Below are positions 44,472-52,846 of a stretch of DNA of 64,000 bases, one piece after another. Where the stretch lies: the NCBI RefSeq assembly GCF_000732725.1, contig NZ_JPNB01000002.1, positions 1,488,001 through 1,552,000 of the forward strand, given 5' to 3'. Numbering within the stretch: position 1 is the stretch's first letter; the number at the start of each line of letters is the position of its first letter. Under the pieces are notes generated by a model. That model was given only the letters and a program-made list of their open reading frames with translations. It ran no database searches and was not told where the DNA came from. Origin of the DNA: Kineothrix alysoides. Its GTDB lineage: Bacteria > Bacillota > Clostridia > Lachnospirales > Lachnospiraceae. Made by a program: the position numbers and the translations under genes.

Positions 44472-45593
44472 ATGAAGAGAGAAGAATTGAAAACACCATG
44501 TTATATCGTGATGGAAAGTGCCCTGAAAAAGAATCTGGAGATTTTGCAGGGTGTCAGCCAGCGGACAGGCTGTAAAATATTATTAGCGCAGAAAGCTTTT
44601 TCCATGTACTCCTGCTATCCTCTGATCGGCAGATACTTGGATGGAACGGCAGCCAGCGGCTTATATGAGGCGCGGCTGGGTTCGGAGGAGATGGGAAAGG
44701 AAACTCATATTTTTTCTGCGGCATACAAGGAAGAGGATATGGAGGAAATATTGTCCTGCTGCGGGCATATCGTTTTCAATTCCTTTTCCCAGCTTAAGAA
44801 GTATGGCGAAAGGGCGGCAAAGGCGGGGAGAAGCGTAGGAATCCGGGTGAATCCTGAATGTTCCACTCAGGAAGGGCACGGAGTATACGACCCTTGCGCC
44901 CCCGGCTCGCGTCTGGGAATTATGGCAAAGGAGTTTCCCGACCGGCTGCCTGAGTGGGTGGAGGGAATTCATTTCCATACGCTGTGTGAGCAGAATGCGG
45001 ACGCTCTTGCAGTGACGCTGAAGGCTGTGGAAGAAAGCTTCGGCCCATGGTTGTACGGGATGAAATGGGTCAATTTCGGCGGAGGGCATCATATCACACG
45101 GGAGGATTATAACATAGAGCTTCTGGAAAGCTGTATTCGCCATATATCTGACACTTACGGGGTTACGGTTTATTTGGAGCCGGGAGAAGCGGTCGCCTTG
45201 AATGCGGGGCATTTGCTGACTACAGTGGAAGATTTGGTGCATGAGGAAACGATAGCGATTTTAGATTCTTCCGCAGCCTGCCATATGCCCGACGTTCTCG
45301 AGATGCCGTATCGCCCGCCCCTCAGAGATTCCGGGCAGGAGGGAGAGAAAGCCTTTACCTATATGCTGGCGGGGCCGACTTGCCTGGCGGGAGATGTGAT
45401 AGGAAGCTATTCCTTCGACAAGCCGTTAGCGGTCGGAGACCACCTGACTTTTGAAGATATGGCCATTTATACTATGGTAAAAAACAATACCTTCAACGGA
45501 ATGCCGCTTCCCTCCATCGTGTGGGAGAGGGAAGACGGCGAATGTGAGCAAATAAGAAGCTTCGGCTACGAAGATTTTAAGGGGAGGCTGTAG
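44472..45593 (+). CDS. nspC: Carboxynorspermidine decarboxylase
   Basis: 373 residues, fold-type-III PLP decarboxylase of the alanine-racemase-like family. KILLAQKAFSMYSCYPLI carries the PLP Lys; INPEC-type HGVYDPCAPGSRLGI, GIHFHTLCEQNADAL, VNFGGGHHI and YLEPGEAV follow; the partner-site Cys is in AGPTCLAGDVIG. Converts carboxyspermidine to spermidine (or carboxynorspermidine to norspermidine). Last gene of the polyamine operon; convergent with the SOD-like gene. Confidence 0.94.
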   Translation: MKREELKTPCYIVMESALKKNLEILQGVSQRTGCKILLAQKAFSMYSCYPLIGRYLDGTAASGLYEARLGSEEMGKETHIFSAAYKEEDMEEILSCCGHIVFNSFSQLKKYGERAAKAGRSVGIRVNPECSTQEGHGVYDPCAPGSRLGIMAKEFPDRLPEWVEGIHFHTLCEQNADALAVTLKAVEESFGPWLYGMKWVNFGGGHHITREDYNIELLESCIRHISDTYGVTVYLEPGEAVALNAGHLLTTVEDLVHEETIAILDSSAACHMPDVLEMPYRPPLRDSGQEGEKAFTYMLAGPTCLAGDVIGSYSFDKPLAVGDHLTFEDMAIYTMVKNNTFNGMPLPSIVWEREDGECEQIRSFGYEDFKGRL

Positions 45594-45614
45594 GCTGAAA
45601 AGTAACGGCTGCGT

Positions 45615-46112
45615 TTACCTTCCGCTCTCTATGCGGATAACACCGCAGCCTATTTTTTCACCGGAATCCCCGGAGGGCTGAGTGGTGAAATCATCACGCT
45701 TTGCATGAATGATTACGGACTTGCCAACAATATTATCCACAGTAAAACGTTTATCATAAAAAGAAGCCCAGGCGTAGCCCTGATTGCCCAGAAGAGGGAT
45801 CAGGTCTCCTGCATGCTGGGGATGGGGCATGTTCGTCGGATTGTAATGTCCTCCGGTATTGGCGAAAGCATCGGAGCAGTCGCCGAATTCGTGGATGTGC
45901 ATCGCATAGAAATCGGAGGCATCCTGTGTGTATACATTGGGGAGGCCGAAGACTTCCGCTTCTATGAGAACGCCCCCATAAGGAGTATCATAAAATTTAA
46001 CCAGCCCGCTAAGCTGCGGGTTGGAGCTGTTGCCCGTAACCCACGCCATAGCGCGGGGTTTATTTTTTTCCAATATGTTTACGAATGTGAGACGGGGAGT
46101 AAACTGATACAT
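45615..46112 (-). CDS. Cu/Zn superoxide dismutase-like protein without signal peptide
   Basis: 165 residues. Ligand pattern of the family is complete: HIHEFGDC, GGHYNP, HPQHAGDL with the zinc Asp, and SVIIHAKRDDF; the Arg near the C-terminal end (GCGVIRIE) is also kept. Cys residues of the disulfide are in GDC and GCG. The N-terminus has no signal peptide or lipobox, unlike most bacterial Cu/Zn SODs, which are exported. The start follows AAAAAGGTGTTTCT. Monocistronic. Confidence 0.9.
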   Translation of the reverse strand: MYQFTPRLTFVNILEKNKPRAMAWVTGNSSNPQLSGLVKFYDTPYGGVLIEAEVFGLPNVYTQDASDFYAMHIHEFGDCSDAFANTGGHYNPTNMPHPQHAGDLIPLLGNQGYAWASFYDKRFTVDNIVGKSVIIHAKRDDFTTQPSGDSGEKIGCGVIRIESGR

Positions 46113-46276
46113 AGAAACACCTTTTTTATTATTAGGTTATGCAGGGGAAGCGGATTGGTTATCGGGCACTATTGTTTTCCCGCTTTAAGGTTGCTTCCGT
46201 ATATGCTATAATTGCAGGAAAAAGATGCACGAGCAACTTTATGCCTGCGGCCTGAAGCTGCAGGTATTGGAAGGGC

Positions 46277-47215
46277 ATGGTTACTAATATGGTGAAATAT
46301 TTAGCGAATATCGAAACCGGCATCCTGTTTCAGGTAGATGAGGATAAAGAGCAGGAAAGTAATTATTATAAAATATACCTAATGGAAGAGGAGGAGTTCG
46401 ACGCGCTTCAAGGAGATTACCCTCATAAAAAGAATCTGAGTCAGGGGCTTAAGCAAATACAATACTGTAAAATTGAGACCTTCAAGGATTGCATTCAGGG
46501 GACGATGAAGGTTCCCAAGGGTGATAGAGAGCAGATTGCACTTTTTACCTTCGGTTTCTATGTAAAAGGAAACGAGCTCTTTTTCCTTGGAGAGAGAGCC
46601 TTGCTTGGGGACATGCTGGAGAAAATATCGGGAAATATATCTAACTGTACGCTGAATCAGATTCTTTTGGTATTGTTCGAGATGCTGATCGAGGAGGATG
46701 TCCTTTACCTGCAAACGCTGGAGGAATATTTGTCGGATATGGAGGAGAAGCTTCTTTTGAAGATTCCTGATCATTTTTATGAGACAATTATACAGTACCG
46801 CAAAAAGCTAACCATTTTTCATTCCTATTATGAGCAGCTCATCAATATAGGCGACCAGATGCAGGCGAATGTGAATCAGGAGTTTAGCCGGGAGGAGTGT
46901 GCTGCGTGGCAGATTTATGCCAATCGTACGGAGAGGCTGCACAATCATGTGGAAGCGCTGAGGGAATATCTGATTCAGATAAGGGAATTGTATCAATCCC
47001 AGATAGATGTAAGGCAGAACAAGGTAATGAGTATATTAACGATTATTACGGCATTTTTCCTGCCTTTGACGCTCCTTGTAGGATGGTATGGAATGAACTT
47101 TCCCGGTATGCCGGAATTCCGGTGGAAATATGGATATCCTGCAGTGATTATCCTCGGCATTGTCATTATTTTGGCCGAGTTCATATATTTTAAGAAAAAG
47201 AAATTGTTTCGATAA
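46277..47215 (+). CDS. CorA-like divalent cation transporter
   Basis: 312 residues. A long cytosolic alpha/beta and coiled-coil part ends with two C-terminal membrane helices; the loop between them carries YGMNFPGMPEF, the CorA GMN signature. Transports Mg2+ or related ions as a pentamer. Start is uncertain: GGAAGGG is too close to ATG 46277 and rather far from ATG 46289. Monocistronic, with the DMT gene 51 bases later. Confidence 0.92.
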   Translation: MVTNMVKYLANIETGILFQVDEDKEQESNYYKIYLMEEEEFDALQGDYPHKKNLSQGLKQIQYCKIETFKDCIQGTMKVPKGDREQIALFTFGFYVKGNELFFLGERALLGDMLEKISGNISNCTLNQILLVLFEMLIEEDVLYLQTLEEYLSDMEEKLLLKIPDHFYETIIQYRKKLTIFHSYYEQLINIGDQMQANVNQEFSREECAAWQIYANRTERLHNHVEALREYLIQIRELYQSQIDVRQNKVMSILTIITAFFLPLTLLVGWYGMNFPGMPEFRWKYGYPAVIILGIVIILAEFIYFKKKKLFR

Positions 47216-47266
47216 GAGTCAGGAAACGGCAGGATAAAAGAAATTTGTTAGAAATGGGAAGAAGCG

Positions 47267-48163
47267 ATGAAAGCGAAAGTGAAGTTAATTGCTGCGATGT
47301 TCATATTTGGAAGTATAGGGATCTTTGTGAGAACGATTGGTTTATCTTCCGGGATATTGGCAATTGTAAGAGGGAGTATCGGAACGGTATTTTTATTGCT
47401 TGCGGGGTTGGCGATGGGGAAGAGGTTATCACTGCCGTCTATCAGAAAGAATCTTAAATTTCTTGTCTTTTCCGGAGCAGCAATCGGAGCGAACTGGATC
47501 TGCCTTTTTGAAGCGTACCGGTATACGACGATAGCGGTGGCTACCTTATGCTATTATCTGGCACCGGTGTTCGTCATCCTCGTCTCCCCCCTTTTCTTAA
47601 AGGAGAAACTGACGGCAGTAAAGGCCGGATGTGTTGCGGTATCGTTGTTCGGTATGGCGTTGGTGGCGGATATTCTTGGAAATGGTCAGGAAGCGGCAAG
47701 CGGATGGAAGGGAATCGCATTCGGAGTGACGGCGGCGCTGCTATATGCTTCCGTAGTGATCATGAATAAGTTCCTGAAAGAAATAGAAGCGGTGGATATG
47801 ACGGTGTCGCAGTTAGGAATCGCATCTTTGGTGCTGCTTCCGTATGTGCTTTATACAGAAGACAAGACGGGGATAACATTTGGTGTGAGTACACTGTTTC
47901 TATTGCTGTATCTGGGTATTGTAAATACAGGAATTGCCTATCTTTTATATTTTTCTTCCTTAAAGGATTTGAGCGGGCAGACGGCAGCTTTGTTCAGCTA
48001 TATCGACCCGGTAACAGCAATTCTGCTTTCCGCCCTTTTATTTCATGAAGATATGAGCACAGAGCAGATAATAGGCGCGGTACTGATATTAGGCTCGACC
48101 CTCGTAAGCGAGCTTGCGGGCGGCAGAAAGCAAATGCCGGCAAATACTACGGTGCAAGGGTAG
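47267..48163 (+). CDS. EamA/DMT-family transporter
   Basis: 298 residues, ten membrane helices in two EamA halves (about 1-140 and 150-285); ANWICLFEAYRYTTIAVATLC and the C-terminal SYIDPVTAILLSALLFHED are typical. Exports amino acids or other metabolites; substrate unknown. ATG follows GGGAAGAAGCG. Convergent with the recombinase, only 9 bases apart. Confidence 0.92.
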   Translation: MKAKVKLIAAMFIFGSIGIFVRTIGLSSGILAIVRGSIGTVFLLLAGLAMGKRLSLPSIRKNLKFLVFSGAAIGANWICLFEAYRYTTIAVATLCYYLAPVFVILVSPLFLKEKLTAVKAGCVAVSLFGMALVADILGNGQEAASGWKGIAFGVTAALLYASVVIMNKFLKEIEAVDMTVSQLGIASLVLLPYVLYTEDKTGITFGVSTLFLLLYLGIVNTGIAYLLYFSSLKDLSGQTAALFSYIDPVTAILLSALLFHEDMSTEQIIGAVLILGSTLVSELAGGRKQMPANTTVQG

Positions 48164-48172
48164 AAGAGAGAC

Positions 48173-48796
48173 TTAAGGGCTTTTTCGGCTTTCGTTTTTA
48201 TTGTTTATATGCTTTTTGACCATTGTACGGAACTGACTGACGGTGACTCCAAGTGCATCACTGGCGGTTCGAAGGGTGTATTCTTTGCTTTCCCACTTCT
48301 CGTATATCGGATAGAATTCTTCAGGGATGGGAGAGGGGAAACGGCCCAGATGCCTTCCCTTTGCCTTGGCTATGGCAATGCCCTCTGCTTGCCGTTGCTT
48401 GATATTCTCCCGTTCGGCCTGTGCGACATAGGACAAAAGCTGTAAGACGATATCGGAGATTAGGGTACCGATTAAGTCTTTGTTAGTGCGGGTATCGAGA
48501 ATGGGCATGTCCAAGATGACGATATCTGCTTTTTTTACTTTAACGATAACGCGCCATTCCTCTTGTATATCACGATAACTTCTGCCGAGGCGGTCAATGC
48601 TCTTTACGACGAGAACGTCGCCTTCCTTCAATCTTTTCTTTATTTTCAGATATTCAGGTCTGTTAAAATCTTTGCCCGATAATTTATCGCAATAAATGTT
48701 CTGTTCGATAATCCCCCATTTCAGCAATTCCACTTTTTGCCGATCGATGTTTTGATCGGCGGTAGATACCCGCATATACCCATAAAAGTTCTTCAT
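48173..48796 (-). CDS. Small serine recombinase (resolvase/invertase)
   Basis: 207 residues, full length. Catalytic Ser is in YGYMRVSTADQNIDRQ; KSIDRLGRSYRDI carries the conserved Asp/Arg pair; AQAERENIKQRQAEGIAIAKAKG is the E-helix leading to the C-terminal helix-turn-helix (RTASDALGVTVSQFRTMV). This is the size and layout of Hin/Gin/Pin-type invertases and Tn3 resolvases. No transposase lies beside it. The start follows GGAGGACTAAAAA. Immediately upstream is a 121-bp segment between perfect inverted repeats shaped like serine-recombinase crossover sites. Confidence 0.95.
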   Translation of the reverse strand: MKNFYGYMRVSTADQNIDRQKVELLKWGIIEQNIYCDKLSGKDFNRPEYLKIKKRLKEGDVLVVKSIDRLGRSYRDIQEEWRVIVKVKKADIVILDMPILDTRTNKDLIGTLISDIVLQLLSYVAQAERENIKQRQAEGIAIAKAKGRHLGRFPSPIPEEFYPIYEKWESKEYTLRTASDALGVTVSQFRTMVKKHINNKNESRKSP

Positions 48797-48863
48797 TTTT
48801 TAGTCCTCCTATTATACGTAGTATGCCAGAAAGGCTAAACTTAATCCATATGTTTCAAGGCAC

Positions 48864-48920
48864 TGAAAAAAGAGACAAGTTGCTATAAAGGTGTACCTTT
48901 TTAGCAACTTGTTTCTTTTG
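48864..48920. terminator. Long hairpin, bidirectional terminator-like, containing the left recombination-like site
   Basis: A near-perfect palindrome: GAGACAAGTTGCTA-TAAAGGT, then GT, then ACCTTTT-TAGCAACTTGTTTC, more than 20 pairs with one T-T mismatch and one G-U. A runs lie to the left and TTTCTTTT to the right, so it could stop transcription both ways. Half of it lies inside the putative invertible segment. Confidence 0.7.
48886..48902 (+). repeat. Left 17-bp inverted repeat (candidate recombinase site)
   Basis: TAAAGGTGTACCTTTTT. The exact reverse complement is at 49024-49040. Each site is itself palindromic (AAAGGT / ACCTTT) around a central asymmetric GT dinucleotide, as in serine-invertase sites, which recombine through a 2-bp overlap. 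Confidence 0.75.
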
Positions 48921-49023
48921 AATATACAAACAATTATACTGACAATTGTATTACATTTTTTTGTAAAAAACAACAAAAAATGACAGTATAATAGTGTAAA
49001 TCAAATAGATAACAATGTACGTA
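48903..49023. promoter_or_regulatory. Putative invertible segment with outward -10 elements
   Basis: 121 AT-rich bases between the repeats. It contains TGACAGTATAAT pointing right (TATAAT 48987-48992) toward the chemoreceptor and the mirror image TGTCAGTATAAT pointing left (48938-48933) toward the recombinase. No clear -35 is present for either at normal spacing, so strength and sigma factor are uncertain. Confidence 0.5.
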
Positions 49024-49040
49024 AAAAAGGTACACCTTTA
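49024..49040 (-). repeat. Right 17-bp inverted repeat (candidate recombinase site)
   Basis: AAAAAGGTACACCTTTA, the exact reverse complement of 48886-48902. It ends 38 bases before the chemoreceptor start. Confidence 0.75.
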
Positions 49041-49078
49041 TGGCGATTTTTTCAAATAAATTAAGAAAGGAAAAAGTT

Positions 49079-50749
49079 ATGTTAAAGGTTACCAAAACAA
49101 AAGGATCAATAGGGCAGATATTTTATTCAAGATTTGCTGTAATTGTATTTATGGCCGGACTTCTCGTGCTGCTGATGGGAGGGAGTATTTTCTGTTTCGA
49201 CTATGTTTTTAGCAAGAGCGAAAAGATAAATGCGGAAAAATCCGATTTATTGAGTTATGAAATGGCCCATTATAAATGGTGGATAAATCTTAGTTCAGCC
49301 GTTTATTATAATACGGAATTTACGGGACAGAGGGATGAGACGAAATGTGATTTCGGTATATATTTATATGGGCCGGGTGTAAAAGGCAATCCGCAAATGA
49401 GCGAATTCTATGAGAAGGCAGAACCCTTGCATAGAGAAATCCATCAGCTTGCAGACGAAGTGCTCAGCGTGAACGGGACGGACAAGGCACAGGCGGAAGC
49501 TTTATTAAAGGATAGTGTAGAGGTGAAAATCCACGCCTTGGTAAGCCTTTTGGACGATACGATAGTACAGAAGCAGGAGCAGATCGATAATCAAAGAAGA
49601 ATGGTCATCGTGATGCTCGGCATCATATTCGTGGCTACTATCTTTGCCGTTTCCTTAACGGTGTGGTTTATCATAAAAACGTATAGATACGTGAAGACTA
49701 AGGTCATCGAGCCGATTGTAGATTTACAGCAAGAATGCGAGAAGCTGGCGGAAGGAAATCTAGGCTTAAGCTTTGAAGTGAATATGGATAACGAGATTGG
49801 AAGTCTTGGAAAATCTTTGGATTTTGCGGTAAAGGAAATTAAGAAATATATCGATGCTATCGCCTTTGGTATGAAAGAATTCTCCTCCGGCAATTTTACC
49901 TGTGTCTGTCCGGTGGAATTTATCGGCGATTTCGCAAATATCCAGCGTTCTATCGAGAGCTTTCAAGAAAAAATGAATGACACTCTGTATGAGATGAGCG
50001 TGGCAATAGAGCAGGTGAGTGCAGGTGCACAGGAGCTGTCTGCAGGAGCGCAGGACATCGCGCAGGGTGCGACGAATCAAGCGGGAAGCGTACAGGAACT
50101 GTCCGATGTTATTTCTAATATTACGGGTCAGATAAGCAATAATGCCGAGTACGCCCAGGGCGCCGATGAGTGGGGAGAACGGACAGGAGAGACCGTCGTT
50201 ACCAGCAAAGCACGGATGGAACAGCTGGTGGCGGCAATAAACGACATTGCCGCAGCATCGGAGGGCATTAAGAATATTATCGATACCATCGACGCCATAG
50301 CCTCCGAGACGAATTTGCTGGCGTTAAATGCGGCGATCGAATCTGCCCGTGCAGGAGCAGCCGGAAAAGGTTTTGCCGTAGTAGCCGATCAAATAAGGAA
50401 GCTGGCGCAGGAATCCGCAGATGCCGCAAAGAACACCACCGGGTTGATAGAGGAATCTCTGTCCCATATTGAAAAAGGAAAAGTACTAACAGGAACAACG
50501 AGTGAGGCATTTGAGGAAGTCGCTAAGAATGCCCAGACTGTTTTGGAAATGATAGACAAAATCGCACAGGAATCCAGAGCACAGGCTTTGGAAGCGGATA
50601 AAATCGCAAAGGGAATCGATCAGATTTCCGGCGTTGTCCAGACGAATGCATCGGTATCTGAGGAAAGTGCGGCGGCGAGTGAGGAGCTGAGTGCGCAAGC
50701 TATGGTCATGACGGATTTGATTAATCAGTTTAAGCTTAGCAAAAGGTGA
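49079..50749 (+). CDS. Methyl-accepting chemotaxis protein
   Basis: 556 residues. ATG 49079 after AAGGAAAAAGTT; an ATG at 49040 touches the inverted repeat and lacks a ribosome site. Two membrane helices (about 17-40 and 185-208) bracket a small extracellular domain of about 140 residues. HAMP follows, then the cytoplasmic coiled coil. Signalling tip: [20 protein letters not shown] and [18 protein letters not shown]. The C-terminus ([15 protein letters not shown]) has no receptor pentapeptide. Its upstream region is the putative invertible segment, so its expression may switch on and off. Confidence 0.96.
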   Translation: MLKVTKTKGSIGQIFYSRFAVIVFMAGLLVLLMGGSIFCFDYVFSKSEKINAEKSDLLSYEMAHYKWWINLSSAVYYNTEFTGQRDETKCDFGIYLYGPGVKGNPQMSEFYEKAEPLHREIHQLADEVLSVNGTDKAQAEALLKDSVEVKIHALVSLLDDTIVQKQEQIDNQRRMVIVMLGIIFVATIFAVSLTVWFIIKTYRYVKTKVIEPIVDLQQECEKLAEGNLGLSFEVNMDNEIGSLGKSLDFAVKEIKKYIDAIAFGMKEFSSGNFTCVCPVEFIGDFANIQRSIESFQEKMNDTLYEMSVAIEQVSAGAQELSAGAQDIAQGATNQAGSVQELSDVISNITGQISNNAEYAQGADEWGERTGETVVTSKARMEQLVAAINDIAAASEGIKNIIDTIDAIASETNLLALNAAIESARAGAAGKGFAVVADQIRKLAQESADAAKNTTGLIEESLSHIEKGKVLTGTTSEAFEEVAKNAQTVLEMIDKIAQESRAQALEADKIAKGIDQISGVVQTNASVSEESAAASEELSAQAMVMTDLINQFKLSKR

Positions 50750-50766
50750 AATACATAAACAAGAAT

Positions 50767-50810
50767 AAGGCTTGTCGCACGAGGAATACTCAGTGCGGCA
50801 AGCCTTCTTA
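50767..50810. terminator. Bidirectional terminator between convergent genes
   Basis: AAGGCTTGTCGCAC / GTGCGGCAAGCCTT, 14-bp stem with one G-U and 12-base loop, followed by CTTAATTT. Confidence 0.85.
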
Positions 50811-50812
50811 AT

Positions 50813-51115
50813 TTAACCTGAAACCGAAGGGAGGTTATTCAAATTATTGTCTTCCTCCCCATCAGGCAGAGACTTCAAATATTCCGTATCCTTCCTGTGG
50901 GCGATTCCTACGCCTTTGATATCACCGTTCTTGGCAAGATTTACTCCCTCCTGCTTGGAAACTGTGGAACCGTCGGATAATTGGTAGCCGGTCACGCGTC
51001 CGCTGCTCTTTACGAGCCCTACAATTTTTTGGGCGTCGCTCTTCGCTTGGGGTATATCATCCAGAGTATTGATAGCGAGAGCTTCGCCGAGAGTAATTTT
51101 ATCCATATCTGTCAT
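50813..51115 (-). CDS. DUF3892-containing small protein
   Basis: 100 residues from ATG 51115 (AAGGTATGG upstream); the longer open frame overlaps the AraC gene and is not supported. The C-terminal half VTGYQLSDGSTVSKQEGVNLAKNGDIKGVG fits DUF3892, a small domain of unknown function. The N-terminal part is helical. It may be transcribed with the AraC regulator, 79 bases upstream. Function unknown. Confidence 0.75.
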   Translation of the reverse strand: MTDMDKITLGEALAINTLDDIPQAKSDAQKIVGLVKSSGRVTGYQLSDGSTVSKQEGVNLAKNGDIKGVGIAHRKDTEYLKSLPDGEEDNNLNNLPSVSG

Positions 51116-51194
51116 AAAATAACCATACCTTTCTCGTGAATGCAAACTTTTAGCTGCTTTCTTATAGTTTGTGCGGTATAGGAAATAATATGCG

Positions 51195-52025
51195 TCAGAT
51201 GTTTTTTTTGTTTTGCCGCATCTGCATAGGCGTACATCCATAGGTTGATTTGAAGTTTTTCATAAATAATTTGTAATTGGTACAACCATTGCGCTCCAGG
51301 ATGCCGGTAATAGTCAAATCGGTATTCATCAAATCTTCATATACGTGAGCGAGGCGGACCTTGTTCACGTATTCGAGAAAAGTGAGCCTCATGTATTTTT
51401 TAAAAAAGCGGCAGAAATATTCGGGGTTCAGTGCAACGGAAGCAGCAGCTTCGTCCAGGGTGATGGGAGAGGCGTAGTTGGACTTTACGAAGTCCATGAC
51501 GTTCTCCAGCCGGCGCAGGTTTTTATCTGTTCTGATTTTTACCGCGGTGTCAATTTCCGCCTTATAATAGCAAAGGATGGAGTAAAGAAAATCGTATAAA
51601 AGACTGGAGAAACGGAGGGAATATCCTTCCGTTTTTTCATCGTTGATGTCTTTCATCTCCATTAAGATAGCGCGGACACGGTCATTTTTCTCCGGAGAAT
51701 TGGGAATACCTTCGAAGCGGATGCTGTCGTAGTCGGAAATGCTCTTTTTCAAAAATTGATATGGTATCTGCAGCAGGATGACGAGGCAGTTTTCGTGGCA
51801 GTATGTGGAGTGGATGTCTGCGGAGTTGATGATTGTGAAATCGCCTGCGTTCAGGGTGAATTTCGAATTGTTGATGGTGACGTCCATGCAGCCCTCACAG
51901 ATACAGATGATTTCCATGCTGTTGTGCCAGTGGTTGGTGATGAGGTGATTGGAATCGCGGTAGGTGTCAAAGCGAACTTGGATGTCTTCTCGGGTTTGGA
52001 CTTCTTCGTGGAGGTATTTTTCCAT
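51195..52025 (-). CDS. AraC-family transcriptional regulator
   Basis: 276 residues. N-terminal cupin (HWHNSMEIICICEGCMDVTI, LNAGDFTIINSADIHS) for sugar binding and C-terminal double helix-turn-helix (SPITLDEAAASVALNPEYFCRFFKKY; ITGILERNGCTNYKLFMKNFKSTYGCTP). Divergent from the GH3 beta-glucosidase, its most likely target, though an 820-base gap with a palindromic element lies between. Start at 52025 with GAAAGG weakly placed. Confidence 0.93.
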   Translation of the reverse strand: MEKYLHEEVQTREDIQVRFDTYRDSNHLITNHWHNSMEIICICEGCMDVTINNSKFTLNAGDFTIINSADIHSTYCHENCLVILLQIPYQFLKKSISDYDSIRFEGIPNSPEKNDRVRAILMEMKDINDEKTEGYSLRFSSLLYDFLYSILCYYKAEIDTAVKIRTDKNLRRLENVMDFVKSNYASPITLDEAAASVALNPEYFCRFFKKYMRLTFLEYVNKVRLAHVYEDLMNTDLTITGILERNGCTNYKLFMKNFKSTYGCTPMQMRQNKKNI

Positions 52026-52070
52026 AGGGGTGGGGGCCTTTCGATTTTTTTGCTTTGGTTTAGGTTATGA

Positions 52071-52300
52071 GGGACTATCTTCGGCGGATTTGGGTTCTGC
52101 TCCTGCGGGGGCGGCTCGTGTTTTCTAAATGGAACCGGTTAGGAGCTGGAATGGGCCGGGCCGGCAGCAAAGCACATCCGTGTGCTGTGCTGCCTAAACG
52201 CCGCATCCGTGCGGCGTTTTCCCTTGGTTTCGAGGGTTCCATTAAGAAAACGCGGCCGCGCCCTTAACGGAGCAGAACCCAAACCGCCGAAGATAGTCCC
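52071..52300. repeat. Large palindromic element with 66-nt arms
   Basis: Left arm 52071-52136 and right arm 52235-52300 are imperfect reverse complements of equal length (outer GGGACTATCTTCGGCGG and TTTGGGTTCTGCTCC, inner TTTTCT.AATGGAACC). The 98-base centre carries two more hairpins: GGCAGCAAAGCACA/TGTGCTGTGCTGCC and AACGCCGCA/TGCGGCGTT, both with TCCG loops. GC-rich compared with its surroundings. No gene inside. It could be a MITE-like mobile repeat or a strong transcription barrier. Confidence 0.85.
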
Positions 52301-52846
52301 GCTCAAGGTCGTGAAGGGGGATGTGAAAATTCGGAAGGGGTGGGGAGGGTTAGGGCGGCGTTGCGGTACGGTGTTGGGGGTGGATTGCTGTGTGTGGCTC
52401 GCCGAAGGTGTACTTATTTTAAAATGGGGTGAAAAGAGGTCTTTAGATAATAATGGAACAAGATATTATAAAAGTCAATATTAACCTATAAATAAGTCAT
52501 GAAAATGAATAGAGCGGAAAAGATGGGTGTGGTAGTATGAGGGTAGATGGACTCGTGGAATTTAATGGTAAGTAAGAGAGTGAACGTAAGAGTCAGGGGT
52601 AAGAGGAATGGGAAGTTTGTTATGAATAAAAAGTCAAAAAAGGAAAGAGAAGTAGGCAGATACGTAAAAAGTGAATTAAAGTGAAGGTAATTAGAGAAGA
52701 AGTTGGTGAAGAAGTTAGCAAAGAAGAAATTAGTGAAAAAAAATTAATAGGGAAGAAAATAACAAAGAAGAAAATAGCAAAGAAGAAAACAAATAACGTA
52801 CGAATAGATAGAATTGGGGCATAGGTAGACTGGAAAGGAGATTTGT
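52301..52846. other. Purine-rich, strand-asymmetric non-coding stretch
   Basis: The plus strand is strikingly rich in G and A, with degenerate AAAGAAGAAAATAG-type repeats near 52700-52795. No convincing gene. It must include the GH3 gene's promoter and ribosome site (GGAAAGGAGATTTGT). Composition continues into the first third of the GH3 gene. Confidence 0.5.
52681..52824 (+). CDS. Short Lys/Glu repetitive reading frame (doubtful)
   Basis: 47 codons from GTG, no ribosome site. The product would be a charged helix with repeats (EEVGEEVSKEEIS, then KKITKKKIAKKK). Most likely a by-product of the purine-rich repeat, but the phasing of the repeat in triplets is notable. Confidence 0.15.
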   Translation: MKVIREEVGEEVSKEEISEKKLIGKKITKKKIAKKKTNNVRIDRIGA

